Below, one piece after another: positions 1 to 9,221 of a DNA stretch of 64,000 bases; position 1 is the stretch's first letter; each line of letters begins with the position of its first letter. The notes under the pieces were generated by a model. It was not told the origin of the DNA, did no database searches, and was given only the letters and a program-made list of their open reading frames with translations. A program made the position numbers and the translations under genes. The stretch covers positions 309,478-373,477 of the forward strand of contig NZ_PCOZ01000007.1 of the NCBI RefSeq assembly GCF_002979555.1, in the 5' to 3' direction. The DNA comes from Pseudomonas sp. MYb60 (lineage in GTDB: Bacteria; Pseudomonadota; Gammaproteobacteria; Pseudomonadales; Pseudomonadaceae).

Positions 1-16
1 TCCTACAGGCTCAGCA

Positions 17-1012
17 TTACTTCGCGGCTTTGCCCAAAACGCGCAGGCGACTCACGCCACCATCCGGGAACACGTTCAGGCGGATGTGGGTGATCGGGCC
101 GAGGGCCTTGATCTGCTCGGCGAAGCTGTGTTCAGCGTGCATTTCCAGTTTCTGTGCCGGCAGCAGTTCGCGCCAGAACAGCGATTGGGTTTCGATCTGG
201 CTGTCGGTGCCGCCCTTCACGAATGCGCCCTGGATCGAGCAGGTGTCCGGGTAGTTGCCCTTGAAGTGCAGGGTGTCGACGATGATCTTCTCGATCTCGC
301 CCGGATGGCCCAGCGCGACGATCACCCAGTCATTGCCCGGCGTGCGACGACGCGCGGTTTCCCAGCCGTCGCCCATGTTGATGCCACGGCCCGGGTTGAG
401 GATGTTGCTCATGCGCCCGAAGTGTTCGTCGGAGCACGCCAGCGCACGGCCGCCGTTCAGGGCCGAGGCCAGGTCGACTTGTTCGTTGTCGCCAATCGAC
501 GACCAGTCGCGGAACGGAATGCCGTACACACGCAGACGGGCCACGCCACCATCCGGGTAGATGTTGAAGCGCAGGTGGCTGAATGCCTGGTCGTTGCTGA
601 TCTCGTGGTAGTGGTGGCTGTTGCCTTGCAGCTCGACAGCCGACAGCACTTCCACCCATTGGGTGTTGTCATCAGGGTCGCCCGAGGCCAGGAAGCAGGC
701 TTCCAGGGAGGCCGACGGCGGGAAGTTGCCGGTGAAGAATGAAGTGTCGATGTCCACGCCCTTGATGCTGCCCGGCACACCCAGGCGAATCACGGCGCTG
801 TCGTAGCCTTCGAAGCGCTTGCGGCGCGACTCCCAGCCGTCCATCCACTTGCCGTTATCATCGAAAACGCCCTCCTTCCATACGGCCGGGGTCGGCTGGA
901 ACAGGCGGTTGGCGTCAGCGAACCAGTCATCGGTCACCGAAAGGATCTTGGTGCCCAGACGGGCGTCGGCCAGGTTGACGAACTTCTCGAAAGGTACGGC
1001 GTAAGCTTTCAT
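17..1012 (-). CDS. alc: Allantoicase
   Basis: Hydrolyses allantoate to ureidoglycolate and urea in cytosolic purine/ureide breakdown. The 331-aa product is a clear internal duplication, as in the family. [18 protein letters not shown] (about residues 61-78) is matched by [18 protein letters not shown] (218-235), and [15 protein letters not shown] (150-164) by [15 protein letters not shown] (313-327). The reading frame stays open upstream to 1108, but [11 protein letters not shown] at 1012 is the usual family N-terminus, so that start was chosen. It is the last gene of puuE-uraD-alc, 41 nt after uraD. The next step (ureidoglycolate lyase) is probably left of the window. Confidence 0.95.
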   Translation of the reverse strand: MKAYAVPFEKFVNLADARLGTKILSVTDDWFADANRLFQPTPAVWKEGVFDDNGKWMDGWESRRKRFEGYDSAVIRLGVPGSIKGVDIDTSFFTGNFPPSASLEACFLASGDPDDNTQWVEVLSAVELQGNSHHYHEISNDQAFSHLRFNIYPDGGVARLRVYGIPFRDWSSIGDNEQVDLASALNGGRALACSDEHFGRMSNILNPGRGINMGDGWETARRRTPGNDWVIVALGHPGEIEKIIVDTLHFKGNYPDTCSIQGAFVKGGTDSQIETQSLFWRELLPAQKLEMHAEHSFAEQIKALGPITHIRLNVFPDGGVSRLRVLGKAAK

Positions 1013-1053
1013 TCTTCTTGTCTGCCTTAGATAGAGTGGCTGGGGATGGTCTG

Positions 1054-1569
1054 TTAGAGGGTCAGTAATCGGAACAACGCGATTTTGTTGATCTCGGCCA
1101 GGGCACATTTGAACTCGTCTTCAACCGAGTTGTGAATGCGCGTTTCGAACGCGGCCAGGATCTGATGCCGGTTGCTGCCTTTTACCGCCATGATGAAGGG
1201 AAACTTGAACTTGGCCTTGTAGGCATCGTTCAGCTCGGTGAAGCGAGAAAACTCTTCGGCCGTGCATTGGTGAATCCCCGCGCCAGCCTGTTCATCCGTG
1301 CTGGCTTGGGTCAGTTGGCCCTGGACGGCTGCTTTGCCGGCCAGGTCCGGGTGAGCGTTGATCAGGGCCAGTTGACTGGTGTGATCGGCGCTCAACAGGA
1401 TATCGCTCATGCGCTGGTGCAGGGTTTCGATCTGGTCGATCGAAGGGTCATGGCCCAGGTCGAAGGCCTTTTCGGCCACCCATGGCGAGTGTTCGTAGAT
1501 ATCGGCGAAAGCTGCGACGAATTCATCGCGGCTCAAGGTCGACGGTTTGAGGGTGTGGAACGCAGTCAT
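1054..1569 (-). CDS. uraD: 2-oxo-4-hydroxy-4-carboxy-5-ureidoimidazoline (OHCU) decarboxylase
   Basis: Decarboxylates OHCU to S-allantoin, the third step from urate. The 171-aa protein has the family hallmarks: the [12 protein letters not shown] segment with the catalytic His73, and [13 protein letters not shown] (about 114-126). The frame is open upstream to 1638, but the ATG at 1569 gives the normal family length and overlaps the puuE stop (ATGA, 1566-1569). This implies translational coupling within the puuE-uraD-alc operon. Identification is secure from motif, length and neighbours. Confidence 0.95.
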   Translation of the reverse strand: MTAFHTLKPSTLSRDEFVAAFADIYEHSPWVAEKAFDLGHDPSIDQIETLHQRMSDILLSADHTSQLALINAHPDLAGKAAVQGQLTQASTDEQAGAGIHQCTAEEFSRFTELNDAYKAKFKFPFIMAVKGSNRHQILAAFETRIHNSVEDEFKCALAEINKIALFRLLTL

Positions 1570-2492
1570 TTCGCCGCTCCCTTGTAGGGGTGGGTTTCGT
1601 GCCAGTGACGGGCAATGTCGACACGACGTGTGAACCACACCTGTTCGTGACCTTTGACGTATTCGATGAAGCGCTTGAGCGACGCCAGGCGAGCAGGGCG
1701 GCCGATCAGGCGGCAGTGCAGGCCGATGGAGAGCATTTTCGGCGCGTCGGCACCTTCGGCGTAAAGCACGTCGAACGCGTCTTTCAGGTATTCGAAGAAG
1801 TCATCACCCTTGTTGAAACCCTGCACCTGGGTGAAGCGCATGTCGTTGGTGTCCAGGGTATAGGGGATCACCAGGTGCGGCTTGCCGGTGGGGTTGTTGG
1901 GTTCCCAGTAGGGCAGGTCATCGTCGTAGGTGTCGCAGTCATAGAGGAAGCCGCCTTCCTCCATCACCAGCCGCCGGGTATTCGGGCCGGTGCGCCCGGT
2001 GTACCAGCCCACTGGGCGTTCGCCGGTCAGTTCGGTGAGGATGCGGATCGCTTCGAGCATGTGCTCGCGCTCCTGGGCCTCGTCCATGTATTGGTAATCG
2101 ATCCAGCGGTAGCCGTGGCTGCAGATCTCGTGGCCGGCCTCGACCATGGCGCGGATCACATCCGGATGGCGCTGGGCGGCCATGGCCACAGCGAAGATAG
2201 TCAGCGGGATATCGAATGCTTTAAACAGCTTGAGGATGCGCCACACGCCGGCACGGCTGCCGTATTCGTACAGCGACTCCATGCTCATGTTGCGTGCGCC
2301 TTGCAGCGGCTGGGCCGAGACCATTTCCGAAAGGAAGGCCTCCGACTCCTTGTCGCCGTGCAGGATATTGCGCTCGCCGCCTTCTTCGTAATTGAGCACG
2401 AAAGACAGTGCAATGCGTGCCTTGCCCGGCCAGTGGGGGTGAGGAGGGTTACTGCCGTAACCGATCAGGTCGCGTGGGTAGTCAGCGCTCAC
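1566..2492 (-). CDS. puuE: Allantoinase PuuE (polysaccharide-deacetylase fold)
   Basis: Cofactor-independent allantoinase that opens the allantoin ring to allantoate. It has 308 aa, the family length. It starts MSADYPRDLIGYG, carries the NodB-like segment EICSHGYRWIDYQYMDEAQ, and ends in RRVDIARHWHETHPY. Translation starts at GTG (2492), with AAGGAA about 8 nt upstream. It is the first gene of an operon with uraD (4-nt overlap) and alc. A perfect TTGTATACAA palindrome lies about 40 nt upstream of the start (2533-2542) and is the likely control site. Confidence 0.95.
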   Translation of the reverse strand: MSADYPRDLIGYGSNPPHPHWPGKARIALSFVLNYEEGGERNILHGDKESEAFLSEMVSAQPLQGARNMSMESLYEYGSRAGVWRILKLFKAFDIPLTIFAVAMAAQRHPDVIRAMVEAGHEICSHGYRWIDYQYMDEAQEREHMLEAIRILTELTGERPVGWYTGRTGPNTRRLVMEEGGFLYDCDTYDDDLPYWEPNNPTGKPHLVIPYTLDTNDMRFTQVQGFNKGDDFFEYLKDAFDVLYAEGADAPKMLSIGLHCRLIGRPARLASLKRFIEYVKGHEQVWFTRRVDIARHWHETHPYKGAAK

Positions 2493-2532
2493 TGCAGTCT
2501 TCCTTCTTGTTCGTCGTGTTGGCGATGAGTGA

Positions 2533-2542
2533 TTGTATACAA
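2533..2542. promoter_or_regulatory. Candidate operator TTGTATACAA upstream of puuE-uraD-alc
   Basis: A perfect 10-bp palindrome TTGTATACAA, 41 nt upstream of the puuE GTG. It fits the general FadR-subfamily GntR consensus (T-N-G-T...A-C-N-A). Close copies precede uraH (2783-2792) and the purine permease (10683-10692), so the three units probably share a regulator that is not in this window. Regulator identity is inference. Confidence 0.55.
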
Positions 2543-2652
2543 CTTATCGCTCACTTTGTAAGCCTACATTTCTGCATTTTTTATCCAGGTGTCTGGAATA
2601 AACCCTTGCAAGAAACCTGCCCAGTCGGTCAGTTATAGGAAGGGAAGATTCC

Positions 2653-2759
2653 CCTGTAAGAGCGAGCTTGCTCGCGAAAAACCCGAGGGCACCTCATTTC
2701 GTCCTGGAGCCCCGCGTTACCGGTCACGATTTTCGCGGGCACGCTCGCTCCTACGGGGG
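2653..2759. repeat. REP doublet (GAGCGAGCTTGCTCGCG type)
   Basis: Two inverted units lie in the 400-nt gap between divergent puuE and uraH: AAGAGCGAGCTTGCTCGCG (from about 2657) and its inverted partner CGCGGGCACGCTCGCTCC (about 2733-2750). About 50 nt separate them. The core matches the extragenic palindromes common in Pseudomonas. The rest of the 2493-2892 gap holds two candidate operators (2533-2542 and 2783-2792) and the uraH ribosome site; no gene was seen. Confidence 0.75.
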
Positions 2760-2782
2760 GGGTTGGGGTTGTGTTGAATTTA

Positions 2783-2792
2783 TTGTGTACAA
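2783..2792. promoter_or_regulatory. Candidate operator TTGTGTACAA upstream of uraH
   Basis: Imperfect palindrome TTGTGTACAA with both half-sites (TTGT / ACAA) intact, extendable to ATTGTGTACAAT. It lies 100 nt upstream of the uraH ATG. It differs from the puuE and permease sites only at one central base, which supports a shared purine-catabolism regulator (inference). Confidence 0.5.
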
Positions 2793-2892
2793 TTTTTATA
2801 AAAAGTGTCTTAATCAGTCATCACCGGCTTTTTCGCTGCCCTGAAAAAGTGCGGATCACTCTTCTACTGACTACAGGAGGCGCGTAGACGCC

Positions 2893-3246
2893 ATGGGACG
2901 TTTGACCACACACGTTTTGGACGCCGCACACGGCTGCCCCGGCAGCGCGATCAAGATTGAGCTGTACCGCGTCGACGGCGCGCAGCTTGAGCGGGTCGCC
3001 ACTGCGTTGACCAACAGCGACGGCCGTTGCGATGCACCGCTGCTGCAAGGCGACGACTACCGCAGCGGCGTTTACCAACTGCAATTCAGTGCTGGCGATT
3101 ACTACCGCGCCCGTGGCGTGCAATTGCCCGAGCCAGCCTTCCTGGATGTCGTGGTTCTGCGTTTCGGCATCAGTGCCGAGCAGGATCACTACCATGTCCC
3201 ACTGCTGATTTCGCCCTACAGCTACTCCACCTATCGCGGTAGCTAG
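2893..3246 (+). CDS. uraH: 5-hydroxyisourate hydrolase (transthyretin-like)
   Basis: Hydrolyses 5-hydroxyisourate to OHCU, the step before UraD. The 117-aa protein begins MGRLTTHVLDAAHGCPG and ends in the diagnostic transthyretin-related C-terminus YRGS. Both are typical of cytosolic bacterial HIU hydrolases, and there is no signal peptide. ACAGGAGG lies upstream of the ATG. It is transcribed divergently from puuE-uraD-alc, with a candidate shared operator about 100 nt upstream and a hairpin terminator downstream. Confidence 0.95.
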   Translation: MGRLTTHVLDAAHGCPGSAIKIELYRVDGAQLERVATALTNSDGRCDAPLLQGDDYRSGVYQLQFSAGDYYRARGVQLPEPAFLDVVVLRFGISAEQDHYHVPLLISPYSYSTYRGS

Positions 3247-3289
3247 CGTCACCTTGCTTCACACCCCCAAAGCTCTTCGTTGGTTTTTC

Positions 3290-3315
3290 GCCCGCCCACA
3301 CTGCGGGCTTTTTTT
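3290..3315 (+). terminator. Rho-independent terminator after uraH
   Basis: Stem GCCCGC (3290-3295) / GCGGGC (3303-3308) with a 7-nt loop, followed directly by seven T. It separates uraH from the giant gene at 3393. Confidence 0.85.
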
Positions 3316-3392
3316 CGTCTGCGTTTAACTATCTAACGTCGCTTGGATACCTGCATTACCTAGGCTGGCTTTTTCCACGAGAAGAAAAAGCC

Positions 3393-6300
3393 ATGACCTC
3401 GAACTCCGCAAACCCCGTCGTACCTCCCGCGTCCACCGACACCGTCGATATTGACGACTCCAGCGACACCGAGGCCAATTTCCGGGCGATGCGCGACCAG
3501 TTGAAATGGCGGATCAACACCTGTACTCATCCTAGTCGCCTGATCAATCAGCTGTGCCTTGCCGACATGCGCTGCCGCGAATCCGCGCAGACGCTCACAC
3601 ACCTGATAGGGCGCTCACCCCGAATCGTGAAGGTGATTCGTGCCGAGCTGCACAAAGAGTTCAATGAAGAACCCGATGACCTGATGTTTACCGTGCCCGC
3701 CAAGGACGGTGATCCCGAAAAAGTCGACAACCTGACAACCCGCGCATTGTCGATGCTCTTTGCGCCTCAGGTGGTTGCCACTGTCTGTTCTTCAACCACG
3801 TTGAGCCTCAGGACGAGGCCCGGCTACCCATTGATGTTGACGCCGCTCGAAGTCCTTCAGCGAGTGACTTCGATGAGGCTCTTCGAGCGATTGGTCCAGG
3901 CGGCCGCTGAGTATTGGGACACCTTGGCATACGGTTCCTGGCTGACGCGTCGGGAGCGCTGGGTAGACGTGCACAAGGTGCTCTTCGCCAATCGTGCCTT
4001 TATTGCGCGGCAATTGGATGAGCTGTCGAGTTCCGCCATGGCCATGGTTCAGGCCGTGATCGATGCCCCCAGTGCTGAAGCACGTCAGCGCGCAGGGGGG
4101 GATTGGGCCACCGTGCGAGTGGGCCATTTGCGGTGGCCGGGTACGCCTGCGATTGCGATTCCTGGTGCCTTGCATATCTATGGTGAGGGAGAACCCGTGG
4201 GGGTGCCCCATGTCATTTACCTGCCGGGTGTCGCTCGCAACTTCTACGAGTACCCTTCCTTGGTCGCGTTTCAGTGTGGCGTGCTGGAGCTGAGCCAGTC
4301 GCGGTTTGAGGCGCTCTGGCAATGCCTGCCGTTGAATCGTCGCCTTGCGTTATGCCGCCCTGCGGACTTGTCACCGGCTTCCAGCGTGGTGCCTGGCCCG
4401 GAGATTCTGGAAGATGCATTGGCACTGGGGACGCAGGCGTTGCTGAGGCAGCAATGGGATAACGAATTGGCCTGTGTGGTCACTGTTTATCACCGACAGG
4501 TATTTGCCGAAGAGCGGTCCCAGCCGCTCGACACGCGTTTTTTTCTCAACTATGTGGAGGGCAACAGGAGGCTGCTCGTCGGGGATGGGCCGCTGGGCGA
4601 GCTTCGGGACCAACTGCTCAATTGGGACCAGCAGCGGCGGCGCACAGAAATCATCTTTGCCAGCACCGCGCCCGGTTTGCCTCTGCGCACCGCAGAGCAG
4701 CAGGTCAAGCATTACGAAAAAGGCCTGGTGGCGCTACTGGACCCGAATGATCCAAGCGTCGAGACCCCCGCGTATCAGGAGGTTGTCGCACTGGTGAGTC
4801 AACTCAAGGGGCATGCCCGGAAGTTGAATGCAATCGTACAGGGTGCCCGGCAGCAATTGCTGCGTGTGGATTTCTGGGCCAAGCGCCCCGATGGAGCGGG
4901 GACGCCCAGAAGGGGGGTGGCGTTTATGCAGGCGCAAACCGAGGCCTTGCGCTGCGAGGTGCAATTGCAACACACGCTCAAGTTGATGAGTACGGCGCAT
5001 CGGGACCTGATGATTGAAGTGGTGGAACAGCCTATGTCCTGCGGGCGCCCGGGCAGTCAAACCCAGGTGCTATCGATTGCCATCGGTAACGAACTCGATG
5101 GGTTCTATTCGCTGCATAACGTCTGGGTAGTGACGACCGCGGCGGCAGTGAGGGTCCCGATACGCCAGTTGCCAGTGGTGCTGTACGCGCTCGGGGAAGA
5201 GGGCGGGGTGACGGGTTTTGCCGGGCTGGACGCACTGACCCGTAGCGTCAAGGCCAGTCTCGTCAGTCGAGACGACTCCGTGCTGTGGGGCAGTGTCGCC
5301 CGCGACAAGCGCCCTGGCTTACGCGCGCATGCGGCACATGAAATGTTAGAGGTGCGCTACGTGCCCATCCAAGGCAAGCCTGCCTTGGTGTTCATCAAGA
5401 AACTCCTGGGATCGTATGCTCGCCTGTACAACAGCGTGGATGAGATCACGTGTATGTTCAGTGAGGTAAAGGACGCGCAGATAAGCCGCGCGCTATTGCT
5501 GACTGAGCTGGAGCACCACCTGCAGGTTCCCGCCAACAGTGCCCTGAGCCAAGCGCAGACAAATGTAGCGCTGCTGCACAATCTCGCGCTTGAAGCGAAA
5601 AAACTGCCGGTATGGTTGGCGTCGGCGTCGCAGGCGCAGCGTCGGCATTTCAGGCGTTTGCAGAAGCATTACATGAGCAGTGCCTGGGCATTTCTAGCGC
5701 GGCAGGAACAACGCGTGCCGGACTTGATGACCTATGCCCGCCACGCGGTGACCGCCCGTTTGCGCCGCGACGGTATCGCTTTAGAGGTGGAGGTGGACGA
5801 GCCGTTTATCGCGATGTCGGGTGATATTCACGGCTCCTATTGTGACTACATGGACGCTTGCCGCCTGAAGGATCTGCACGGGGTGCAGTCGTCGTCTTCT
5901 TCGTGCAGAGCGTTCAGCCTGGTGGAGTTGGCGCTGCATAACCTGGATCCGCAGGCGACGTGGACACAATATAAATTAAACCGTGCCTGCGTTCTGGGAT
6001 GGCCATGGCGAGACTTTCAGGTCAACCAACTGAGGCAGATCATGTCTTCGCTGGATATCGGCGGCCAATACGACGCATTGATCAATACAGCGTTCTATCC
6101 GGCTGTTAACCCCGTTCAACCGCTCAGCGAGGGGCGTATTCCCGAGTTGCTCAATCGCGTGTTGCGGGCGGGCGTTGCGTATCACCTGTTCTCTGCAGTG
6201 CAACAGGGGCTGTCGGCGAACGCGCAGAGCGTCTTCAGCACCGCGATGGCCGCACGAACGCCCCAGGACCTGTTGAAAAACCAGCACGAACTGCAGCTGT

Positions 6301-8588
6301 ATAAGGTTCACCTTGTGGGGCATACGCTGCAGCATGATCGCTACGTGGCAGGGATAGTGGTCGTGCAGGACAAACGCTCGGCGCTTTGCGTGATCTATTG
6401 GCCGCAGGCCCCGCACGCGTCGGTGCTCACTGAATACAGCAGCCTGGACAAAGCCAGGGCGCAATTGAACCGGCTTGGGGCACTGCCTGACAACGCCAGG
6501 ACGCTGGCCCGCCACGTCGCGCCCGGCTGGGCATTTCAGTCTGCGCTTGATCCGATGGCCGTCAGCACGCTTGATGTGCTCTCTGGTATTTACTTTGTGA
6601 AAGGGGCTTGGCAGATGTATCGCGCGTTCCGCGTGAAGCATCCTGAGCCTTCGCTGTCGATTCACGAGGTAGAGGAGCAATTGCTCGAGCAGATAGGCAG
6701 CGACTCACAGGGATGGCTGGCGCTCGTTGCCAGTTCCCACTGCAATGCCCAGGCGTTGCTGTACCACGGCAATGTGCTTGAGCTGCAACGCCAGACACAA
6801 GCGGCCAGTTACTCCAATAAGGCGCTGGAGGAGTATCGGATCCGCCGCCGTCGCGATGATGGCGTCGCCAAACTCCGGATGGTGCTGAGTCTCTTTGTTC
6901 CAGTCGTTGGTGTGTTCAGCGATATCTACGAGTTGTACGCCGCGGCGCGGCGTTATCTACGATCCAGCAATCGCGGTGACAAGCGTGTCTTGGCCGATAC
7001 GACAAAGTTTTTTACGGTCGGTCTGGTCATGGCGTTCGTACCCGGCCCCAAGAGGGTGGGGGTATCGGCAGCTGCTTTGGGGCGGATACGCCGCTGGCGT
7101 GTGGAGCCGAGCGGTGTTCTCCATTCGGCGCCGTCGGTGAGGCAGCTTCCGGAGCTGGAGCGTTTCAAGCTCAAGTCGGTGCCTGAAGAGGCTGTGGCGT
7201 TGAGTGGGCCGGATCAGAACGGGGTCCACATCAAGAGCGGTGAGTTATTTGTGGCGGATGACACCTACCGTTATCCGGTTTACCGTCGCACAAACGAGAC
7301 GTGGTTCCGCCTGAAAAATCAACAGGTGCAGGGCCAGGACGAATTGATCATCAATATTCACCATTCCAGGGAATGGTTACTCGGCGCAGACGCGCCTCAG
7401 CCGGTGGCGGGCGCGAGTTCGGGCGTGCTCAACCCATGGCGCGCGCCTGTGGCATCGGCACCTGACTGGAGGCCGCCGATTGTCCGCACGTCGACAGAAG
7501 ATACGATTCTTCAGTCAACGACGACGGCGAGTCACTGGGTGGATTGGGATATCGCCACCCCGAATGACCTGCGAGTGACGCGAGCACCTCATGTTTATCA
7601 GGTCCCGGCGGATGCCTCAGGCGTTGCCGGCAACGTGGTGCGCATCGCTCCCTTGCACAACACAGCGTTGCGAGATCCGCTGAGCAGTTACTACAGGCTA
7701 CTGCCTCAAGGGGATCAGGCACCTCTGGACCGTATCGTATTCATGACGAGAAATGATCGGTCGGTTTCAACGGCTCACGTTGACATCGGGCGTTGGACAA
7801 GCACGGCGTCTCTGGAACAGCCAATTCCCATGTCATTTACTGGGCAGAGCCAATGGAAACTTCATGCCCCTCTGTTCGATAGGCCATTGACCGAATCTGT
7901 AGGTGAGGCGTTTCCGACCCTGACACGCACCAGTCGAGAATTGGTTGTTGCGCGCATGATTGAGCTGTCCGGGCCACCGGGCCCTGCAACCGCCAGTCAC
8001 CTGCTTAACATTCGTGCGACGTTGGACAAATGGTTGTCGCCACTTCCGGCCCGGCGGGGAAAAACGGACGACTTACTGCAGATGCTGCAGCCCTTCGACA
8101 GGCAGGGCAATAGCCTGTCCATCAATTACGACACTAGGACTCGCGCTTTCAAGCGTGTCGATTTTCAGATATCTGGCCTGGACGCTTCGTTATGGCTCCC
8201 GAAAGGCAGGGTCACGAGTCAACGAGAGCTCACTCAGCGTGCGGCTGTGAAGGATGAGTTGAAACAACAGGGCTTTAAAGTGAGAGATCGGGAAGTATCA
8301 TCCGGCGGCCCTCTGACCCACTCGCTTATCGCAACACACCCCAACTCGAACATGCTGTATTACGTGTCCCTCCATTGGGTTGCGCGAGGGGCCATCCGAT
8401 TGGAAAAACGGCTGACGACTGCCTGGTTCAATAAAATCATCAATCGGTACTCAGCCTCACGCGCATTGGCAGACGTCAAAAGTGCCATGGAGGAAGGGCG
8501 GCTGGTCAGGATCGCAGCAGGCATCCAATGGCCTGTCGAGCGTGACATTCCTTCCAGCGTCTACTTTGTCAAAGTGAATCCAGCCTGA
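3393..8588 (+). CDS. Giant toxin-like protein (DUF6543-like architecture, unassigned C-terminus)
   Basis: A 1731-aa protein with no signal peptide, of the very large toxin-like type common in P. fluorescens. A segment at about 257-290 (VPHVIYLPGVARNFYEYPSL) resembles the YLPG...EYPSL element of dermonecrotic-toxin-like DUF6543 proteins. Two hydrophobic stretches follow at about 1160-1185 (MVLSLFVPVVGVFSDIYELY) and 1206-1222. Next comes a module near 1277-1310 (NGVHIKSGELFVADDTYRYP). The NEL protein at 36680 has a similar hydrophobic pair and G-I/V-H module in the same order. The last 200 residues match nothing I recognise and could be an effector domain. No secretion genes are adjacent. The gene overlaps the convergent lysE-type gene by 20 nt. 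Toxin role is inference. Confidence 0.6.
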   Translation: MTSNSANPVVPPASTDTVDIDDSSDTEANFRAMRDQLKWRINTCTHPSRLINQLCLADMRCRESAQTLTHLIGRSPRIVKVIRAELHKEFNEEPDDLMFTVPAKDGDPEKVDNLTTRALSMLFAPQVVATVCSSTTLSLRTRPGYPLMLTPLEVLQRVTSMRLFERLVQAAAEYWDTLAYGSWLTRRERWVDVHKVLFANRAFIARQLDELSSSAMAMVQAVIDAPSAEARQRAGGDWATVRVGHLRWPGTPAIAIPGALHIYGEGEPVGVPHVIYLPGVARNFYEYPSLVAFQCGVLELSQSRFEALWQCLPLNRRLALCRPADLSPASSVVPGPEILEDALALGTQALLRQQWDNELACVVTVYHRQVFAEERSQPLDTRFFLNYVEGNRRLLVGDGPLGELRDQLLNWDQQRRRTEIIFASTAPGLPLRTAEQQVKHYEKGLVALLDPNDPSVETPAYQEVVALVSQLKGHARKLNAIVQGARQQLLRVDFWAKRPDGAGTPRRGVAFMQAQTEALRCEVQLQHTLKLMSTAHRDLMIEVVEQPMSCGRPGSQTQVLSIAIGNELDGFYSLHNVWVVTTAAAVRVPIRQLPVVLYALGEEGGVTGFAGLDALTRSVKASLVSRDDSVLWGSVARDKRPGLRAHAAHEMLEVRYVPIQGKPALVFIKKLLGSYARLYNSVDEITCMFSEVKDAQISRALLLTELEHHLQVPANSALSQAQTNVALLHNLALEAKKLPVWLASASQAQRRHFRRLQKHYMSSAWAFLARQEQRVPDLMTYARHAVTARLRRDGIALEVEVDEPFIAMSGDIHGSYCDYMDACRLKDLHGVQSSSSSCRAFSLVELALHNLDPQATWTQYKLNRACVLGWPWRDFQVNQLRQIMSSLDIGGQYDALINTAFYPAVNPVQPLSEGRIPELLNRVLRAGVAYHLFSAVQQGLSANAQSVFSTAMAARTPQDLLKNQHELQLYKVHLVGHTLQHDRYVAGIVVVQDKRSALCVIYWPQAPHASVLTEYSSLDKARAQLNRLGALPDNARTLARHVAPGWAFQSALDPMAVSTLDVLSGIYFVKGAWQMYRAFRVKHPEPSLSIHEVEEQLLEQIGSDSQGWLALVASSHCNAQALLYHGNVLELQRQTQAASYSNKALEEYRIRRRRDDGVAKLRMVLSLFVPVVGVFSDIYELYAAARRYLRSSNRGDKRVLADTTKFFTVGLVMAFVPGPKRVGVSAAALGRIRRWRVEPSGVLHSAPSVRQLPELERFKLKSVPEEAVALSGPDQNGVHIKSGELFVADDTYRYPVYRRTNETWFRLKNQQVQGQDELIINIHHSREWLLGADAPQPVAGASSGVLNPWRAPVASAPDWRPPIVRTSTEDTILQSTTTASHWVDWDIATPNDLRVTRAPHVYQVPADASGVAGNVVRIAPLHNTALRDPLSSYYRLLPQGDQAPLDRIVFMTRNDRSVSTAHVDIGRWTSTASLEQPIPMSFTGQSQWKLHAPLFDRPLTESVGEAFPTLTRTSRELVVARMIELSGPPGPATASHLLNIRATLDKWLSPLPARRGKTDDLLQMLQPFDRQGNSLSINYDTRTRAFKRVDFQISGLDASLWLPKGRVTSQRELTQRAAVKDELKQQGFKVRDREVSSGGPLTHSLIATHPNSNMLYYVSLHWVARGAIRLEKRLTTAWFNKIINRYSASRALADVKSAMEEGRLVRIAAGIQWPVERDIPSSVYFVKVNPA

Positions 8589-9210
8589 CCTTCAGCAGCG
8601 AGAACATGCCGGCGCCGCCGAACAATCCCGCACTGACGCGGTTGAACCAGCTTTGGCCTTTGCCGCTACGCAGATAGCGAGCGGCGCCATGGGCGCTCAA
8701 GCCATAGGTCAGCTTGCACAGCAGGTCGAGCACGGTCCAGGTGGCGATCATGGTCACCAGTTGTGGCAGGAACGGTTGCTCGCCGCTGAGAAACTGCGGC
8801 AGGAAGGCGGCGAAAAACAGAATGTCCTTGGGGTTGCTGGCGCCGAGGACAAAGGCGCGACCAAACAGTGTGCGAAAGCGCGGTGTGGCGGCCAACTGCG
8901 GTACTTCGGCGCCGTGTGCCGGTTGCCGCGATTGCTTCCAGCTTTGCCAGGCCAGGTAGAACAGATAGGCCGCGCCGACCACCTTCAAGGCGCTGAACAA
9001 CTGCTCCGATGCGAGCAGCAGCGCGCCCAGACCAAGGGCCGAGGCGCTGAGCAGGCAGATCGAGGCAAATACCCCACCGAGAAACGCTGGATACGAACGG
9101 CGCAGGCCGTAGTTGAGACTGTTGCTGATCATCAACAGTGAGAGTGGCCCCGGGATCAGGATCACCACCAATGCCGCGCCGCTGAACAGTAGCCAGGTTT
9201 CCAGGTTCAT
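8569..9210 (-). CDS. LysE/RhtB family amino-acid exporter
   Basis: A 213-aa inner-membrane protein of the LysE/RhtB family, which exports amino acids or their derivatives. It begins MNLETWLLFSGAALVVILIPGP, with the characteristic IPGP in the first membrane helix. It continues with hydrophobic segments around residues 40-65, 68-88, 115-140 and 150-175. The length is normal. The 3' end overlaps the convergent giant gene by 20 nt, and the purine permease lies just upstream, also on the minus strand, 11 nt away. Substrate cannot be told from sequence. Confidence 0.85.
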   Translation of the reverse strand: MNLETWLLFSGAALVVILIPGPLSLLMISNSLNYGLRRSYPAFLGGVFASICLLSASALGLGALLLASEQLFSALKVVGAAYLFYLAWQSWKQSRQPAHGAEVPQLAATPRFRTLFGRAFVLGASNPKDILFFAAFLPQFLSGEQPFLPQLVTMIATWTVLDLLCKLTYGLSAHGAARYLRSGKGQSWFNRVSAGLFGGAGMFSLLKVRLDSL

Positions 9211-9221
9211 CCGTTACTCCT

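Noticed and set aside
5815..5850. GDIHGS motif in the giant protein (about residue 810), resembling a calcineurin-like phosphoesterase metal site
   Set aside because: The other required motifs (GDxxDRG, GNHE, later His residues) do not follow at the proper spacing, so this is most likely coincidence.
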